Assembly: GCA_002787155.1 (NCBI GenBank)
Contig: PCVY01000049.1
Span: 1 to 35,521 of the forward strand
Direction: 5' to 3'
DNA length: 35,521 bases
Source of the DNA: Candidatus Abzuiibacterium crystallinum
GTDB taxonomy: Bacteria; Omnitrophota; Omnitrophia; Omnitrophales; Abzuiibacteriaceae
In this document: positions 34,142-35,521 of the stretch, one piece after another
How positions within the stretch are numbered: position 1 is the first letter of the stretch
How the letters are laid out: each line of letters opens with the position of its first letter
Notes under the pieces: model-generated
The model's input: the letters and a program-made list of their open reading frames with translations, nothing else
Database searches by the model: none
What the model was told of the DNA's origin: nothing
Position numbers and translations under genes: made by a program

Positions 34142-34564
34142 CTACGGGGCCGCATCAATCAAATGCTGGCGAATGAAATCGTGAATAATCTGAACGGTGC
34201 CCGCCTTCGATTTAGGCGGACTGGCGGCAATCCACATGGTAAATTGGTAAAGTTCGTGCGCATTCACTTTGACCCACTTTCGATTCAGTTTTAAGAAAAC
34301 AAGCAAAGTCGTCATGGCAATCCGCTTGTTGCCGTTTTGAAAAGGGTGATTCTTGATCATCAAGTAAAAAAGCGCGCCGGCTTTGTGAACCAGGGTTGGA
34401 TAAAGTGCTTTGCCCGCAAATGATTGCCAAGGTGTCTCAAGCGAACTTTCAAGCACGTTCGGATAACGGGTAGAAAAATCGGGAATGGGTTCATTGAATT
34501 CCAAGATTTCTTTTGCCAGCACAAAGGCAATATGTTCAACTTCACTCACGCTGAGACGAATCAT
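34142..34564 (-). CDS. Doc-like (Fic-fold) toxin
   Basis: 140 aa. The catalytic-loop motif HPFQNGNKRIA (about residues 73-83) matches Fic/Doc: H-P-F-x-N-G-N-[K]-R. The Lys in place of the second Gly of Fic AMP-transferases is the Doc form, which phosphorylates EF-Tu in the studied example. The fold's other helices are conserved, and the N-terminal LSVSEVEHIAFVLAKEIL is typical of Doc. The start overlaps the antitoxin stop (ATGA), so the two are translationally coupled. It lies between direct repeats next to a tRNA gene, suggesting acquisition by transfer. Confidence 0.85.
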   Translation of the reverse strand: MIRLSVSEVEHIAFVLAKEILEFNEPIPDFSTRYPNVLESSLETPWQSFAGKALYPTLVHKAGALFYLMIKNHPFQNGNKRIAMTTLLVFLKLNRKWVKVNAHELYQFTMWIAASPPKSKAGTVQIIHDFIRQHLIDAAP

Positions 34565-34875
34565 TCATTCCCCAAAAGTTTCAGGGTTTCGCCGTATTCA
34601 CCTACAACTTTCCGTACCCCCTTTTCTAACGCGCGTTTTCTTTCCAACGAGACAAGTTTTAACACGGGTCGCTGCGTCAAAGCAGAAGCAGTAACGCTCT
34701 TGATGTGTCGGGATGTGTACGGTGTTTTAATGGCGCTCCGCAAGATCGCAAAATTGCGGCCGATCCGGATGGCTTTGATTTTGCCGGCCGTCACCTGTTT
34801 ATAAACCGCAATGCGGCTTAATCCCATGAGCTTGGCTGCCTGTGGAATGGAGAGGTACTTTTCTGACTTGGCCAT
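34561..34875 (-). CDS. excisionase-type helix-turn-helix antitoxin
   Basis: 104 aa. YLSIPQAAKLMGLSRIAVYKQVTAGKIKAIRIGRNFAIL (about 7-45) is a MerR/excisionase-family DNA-binding domain; the basic C-terminal half (about 50-104) is the likely toxin-binding tail. It precedes a Doc-like toxin with a four-base overlap, so it takes the place of the usual Phd antitoxin. GGAG lies eight bases before the ATG. GTTAAC repeats at 10-bp spacing upstream suggest autoregulation. Confidence 0.8.
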   Translation of the reverse strand: MAKSEKYLSIPQAAKLMGLSRIAVYKQVTAGKIKAIRIGRNFAILRSAIKTPYTSRHIKSVTASALTQRPVLKLVSLERKRALEKGVRKVVGEYGETLKLLGNE

Positions 34876-34890
34876 GGTTGATACTCCATT

Positions 34891-34948
34891 GTTAACTTAT
34901 GTTAACTATTATAGATAAAGGTTAACATTAGTTAATCATATTGTCAAC
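34891..34948 (-). promoter_or_regulatory. promoter and iterated operator of the toxin-antitoxin operon
   Basis: GTTAAC at 34891-34896, 34901-34906 and 34921-34926, plus GTTAAT at 34931-34936, all fall on a 10-bp register, one face of the helix. A TATAAT box on the minus strand (34913-34908) lies between them, and a TTGACA (34947-34942) is 28 bases further, too far to be its -35 partner. Binding of the antitoxin here would cover the -10 region. Confidence 0.6.
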
Positions 34949-34958
34949 ATCACTTTAC

Positions 34959-35002
34959 CATGAATTGCTAACGGGGTGATAGCCATTGGGGTTAATAACA
35001 GG
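34959..35002. repeat. direct repeat flanking the toxin-antitoxin pair, right copy
   Basis: Second copy of the sequence at 34091-34133, same orientation, 868 bp away. It contains ATTGCTAACGGGG (34964-34976), the terminal-repeat motif of element C, but no partner inverted copy is seen within 100 bp, so only half an element remains on this side. Confidence 0.75.
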
Positions 35003-35006
35003 GGTT

Positions 35007-35046
35007 AGGGATCAGGGGCCAGGCATACAACTGTTCCCAGATCCCT
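35007..35046. repeat. inverted repeat, possible terminator after the ORF6N gene
   Basis: AGGGATC (35007-35013) and GATCCCT (35040-35046) are exact reverse complements; GGG (35015-35017) and CCC (35036-35038) extend the stem past one mismatch. It lies just downstream of the ORF6N gene stop. No T run follows on the minus strand, so termination is doubtful. Confidence 0.4.
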
Positions 35047-35062
35047 GACACCTATGCTCTGT

Positions 35063-35521
35063 CTAGCCAATCTTTCCAAGCCGAGGTATGCCGATGTCGA
35101 AACCGATGGCATCAACGGTTGCCGGCGGCAAAAGAAGCAATTTGATTTTCTCATAAAGATCCCGGAGCGCTGAATCGTGATCCAAAAGAATTCTTTCAAT
35201 CTCGTTCAGACGCCCTTCCAGAATTTGGTTGAGGTTAAAAACCTCACGCAACTTTACAAAAGCACGAATGATATACAAGTTCATCTTAACTGCCCATTGA
35301 CTTTTTAAAACATTGGCTGCCATAAGTGCACCGTGTTCGGTGAAAGCATAGGGATGCCCGGGGGGAAATTTAAGCTTTGCGAGGTAGCCGCAATTTGCGA
35401 CCACCTGCTCTTTCTCTTGAGCGGTTAATTGAAACAGGAAATCTTTGGGAAAACGACTGCGATTTCTTTTAACTTGTTCATTTAATCTTTTAGTTGTGAC
35501 ACCGTAAAGACGTGCTAAATC
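35063..35521 (-). CDS. ORF6N-domain protein, N terminus beyond the window
   Basis: The frame is open from the stop at 35063 to the window edge, so at least 152 residues are present and the start is missing. DLARLYGVTTKRLNEQVKRN, FPKDFLFQLT and YAFTEHGALMAANVLKS are the ORF6N landmarks, and the C-terminal half is a coiled region (LNEIERILLDHDSALRDLYEKI). ORF6N proteins occur in phages and as solitary chromosomal genes; most have no known function. Its place beside a toxin-antitoxin pair and repeats fits an accessory island. Confidence 0.88.
   Translation of the reverse strand, partial: DLARLYGVTTKRLNEQVKRNRSRFPKDFLFQLTAQEKEQVVANCGYLAKLKFPPGHPYAFTEHGALMAANVLKSQWAVKMNLYIIRAFVKLREVFNLNQILEGRLNEIERILLDHDSALRDLYEKIKLLLLPPATVDAIGFDIGIPRLGKIG

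Overview
The window is a bacterial chromosome segment. Almost everything in it is read leftward on the minus strand, in long operons with 1-8 base overlaps (many ATGA or GTGA junctions). A type II secretion system with a secretin, plus the MreBCD/PBP2/RodA rod-shape set, indicates a rod-shaped diderm. The gene order Sua5-phosphatase / rpiB / glyA resembles Bacillus ywlC-ywlE-ywlF-glyA, and the purine genes use the three-subunit PurL/PurQ/PurS enzyme. Together with several miniature repeat families, this suggests an uncultured diderm lineage such as Omnitrophota or a relative. That placement is an inference made without a database search.

Layout, left to right. 9-81: tRNA-Pro. 82-478: non-coding spacer with two copies of a hairpin repeat. 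479-11809: one operon, transcribed leftward from a small excisionase-type helix-turn-helix gene through gspC-like, gspD, gspF, a zinc metallopeptidase, pseudopilins gspH/I/J/K, gspL, gspM-like and gspE. 11943-17282: mreB-mreC-mreD-mrdA-rodA, with a near-consensus sigma-70 promoter in front of mreB. 17434-20373: aroA, three tiny membrane-protein genes (two of them paralogues) and a membrane-anchored coiled-coil protein. 20445-23726: nrdR, glyA, rpiB and a fused Sua5/arginine-phosphatase-like gene. 23738-33626: purE, D, M, F, L, Q, S, C and B. 33623-33760: a 45-codon ORF coupled to purB. 33814-33891: tRNA-Glu. 33921-34012: a hairpin and a strong promoter. 34142-34875: a Doc-like toxin and helix-turn-helix antitoxin pair between imperfect direct repeats. 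35063-35521: an ORF6N-domain gene running off the right edge.

How the parts work together. The left third builds an envelope-spanning secretion machine, but no major pseudopilin (GspG) or prepilin peptidase is present, so these must lie elsewhere. The middle builds the lateral wall. The right half makes IMP precursors (steps PurD, PurL/Q/S, PurM, PurE, PurC, PurB, with PurF first), and GlyA supplies one-carbon units. purN, purH and purK are not in the window.

Most unusual points: the secretin carries a C-terminal TonB-like domain. A ~101-bp inverted-repeat element sits in frame inside gspH and now encodes the residues up to the prepilin cleavage site; related elements lie at the purS-purQ junction and beside the toxin-antitoxin pair. 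The Sua5 protein is fused to a phosphatase with the CTGNTCRS signature of protein-arginine phosphatases. tRNA-Glu appears to head the purine operon. Two unrelated excisionase-type regulators each have 10-bp-spaced repeats upstream.
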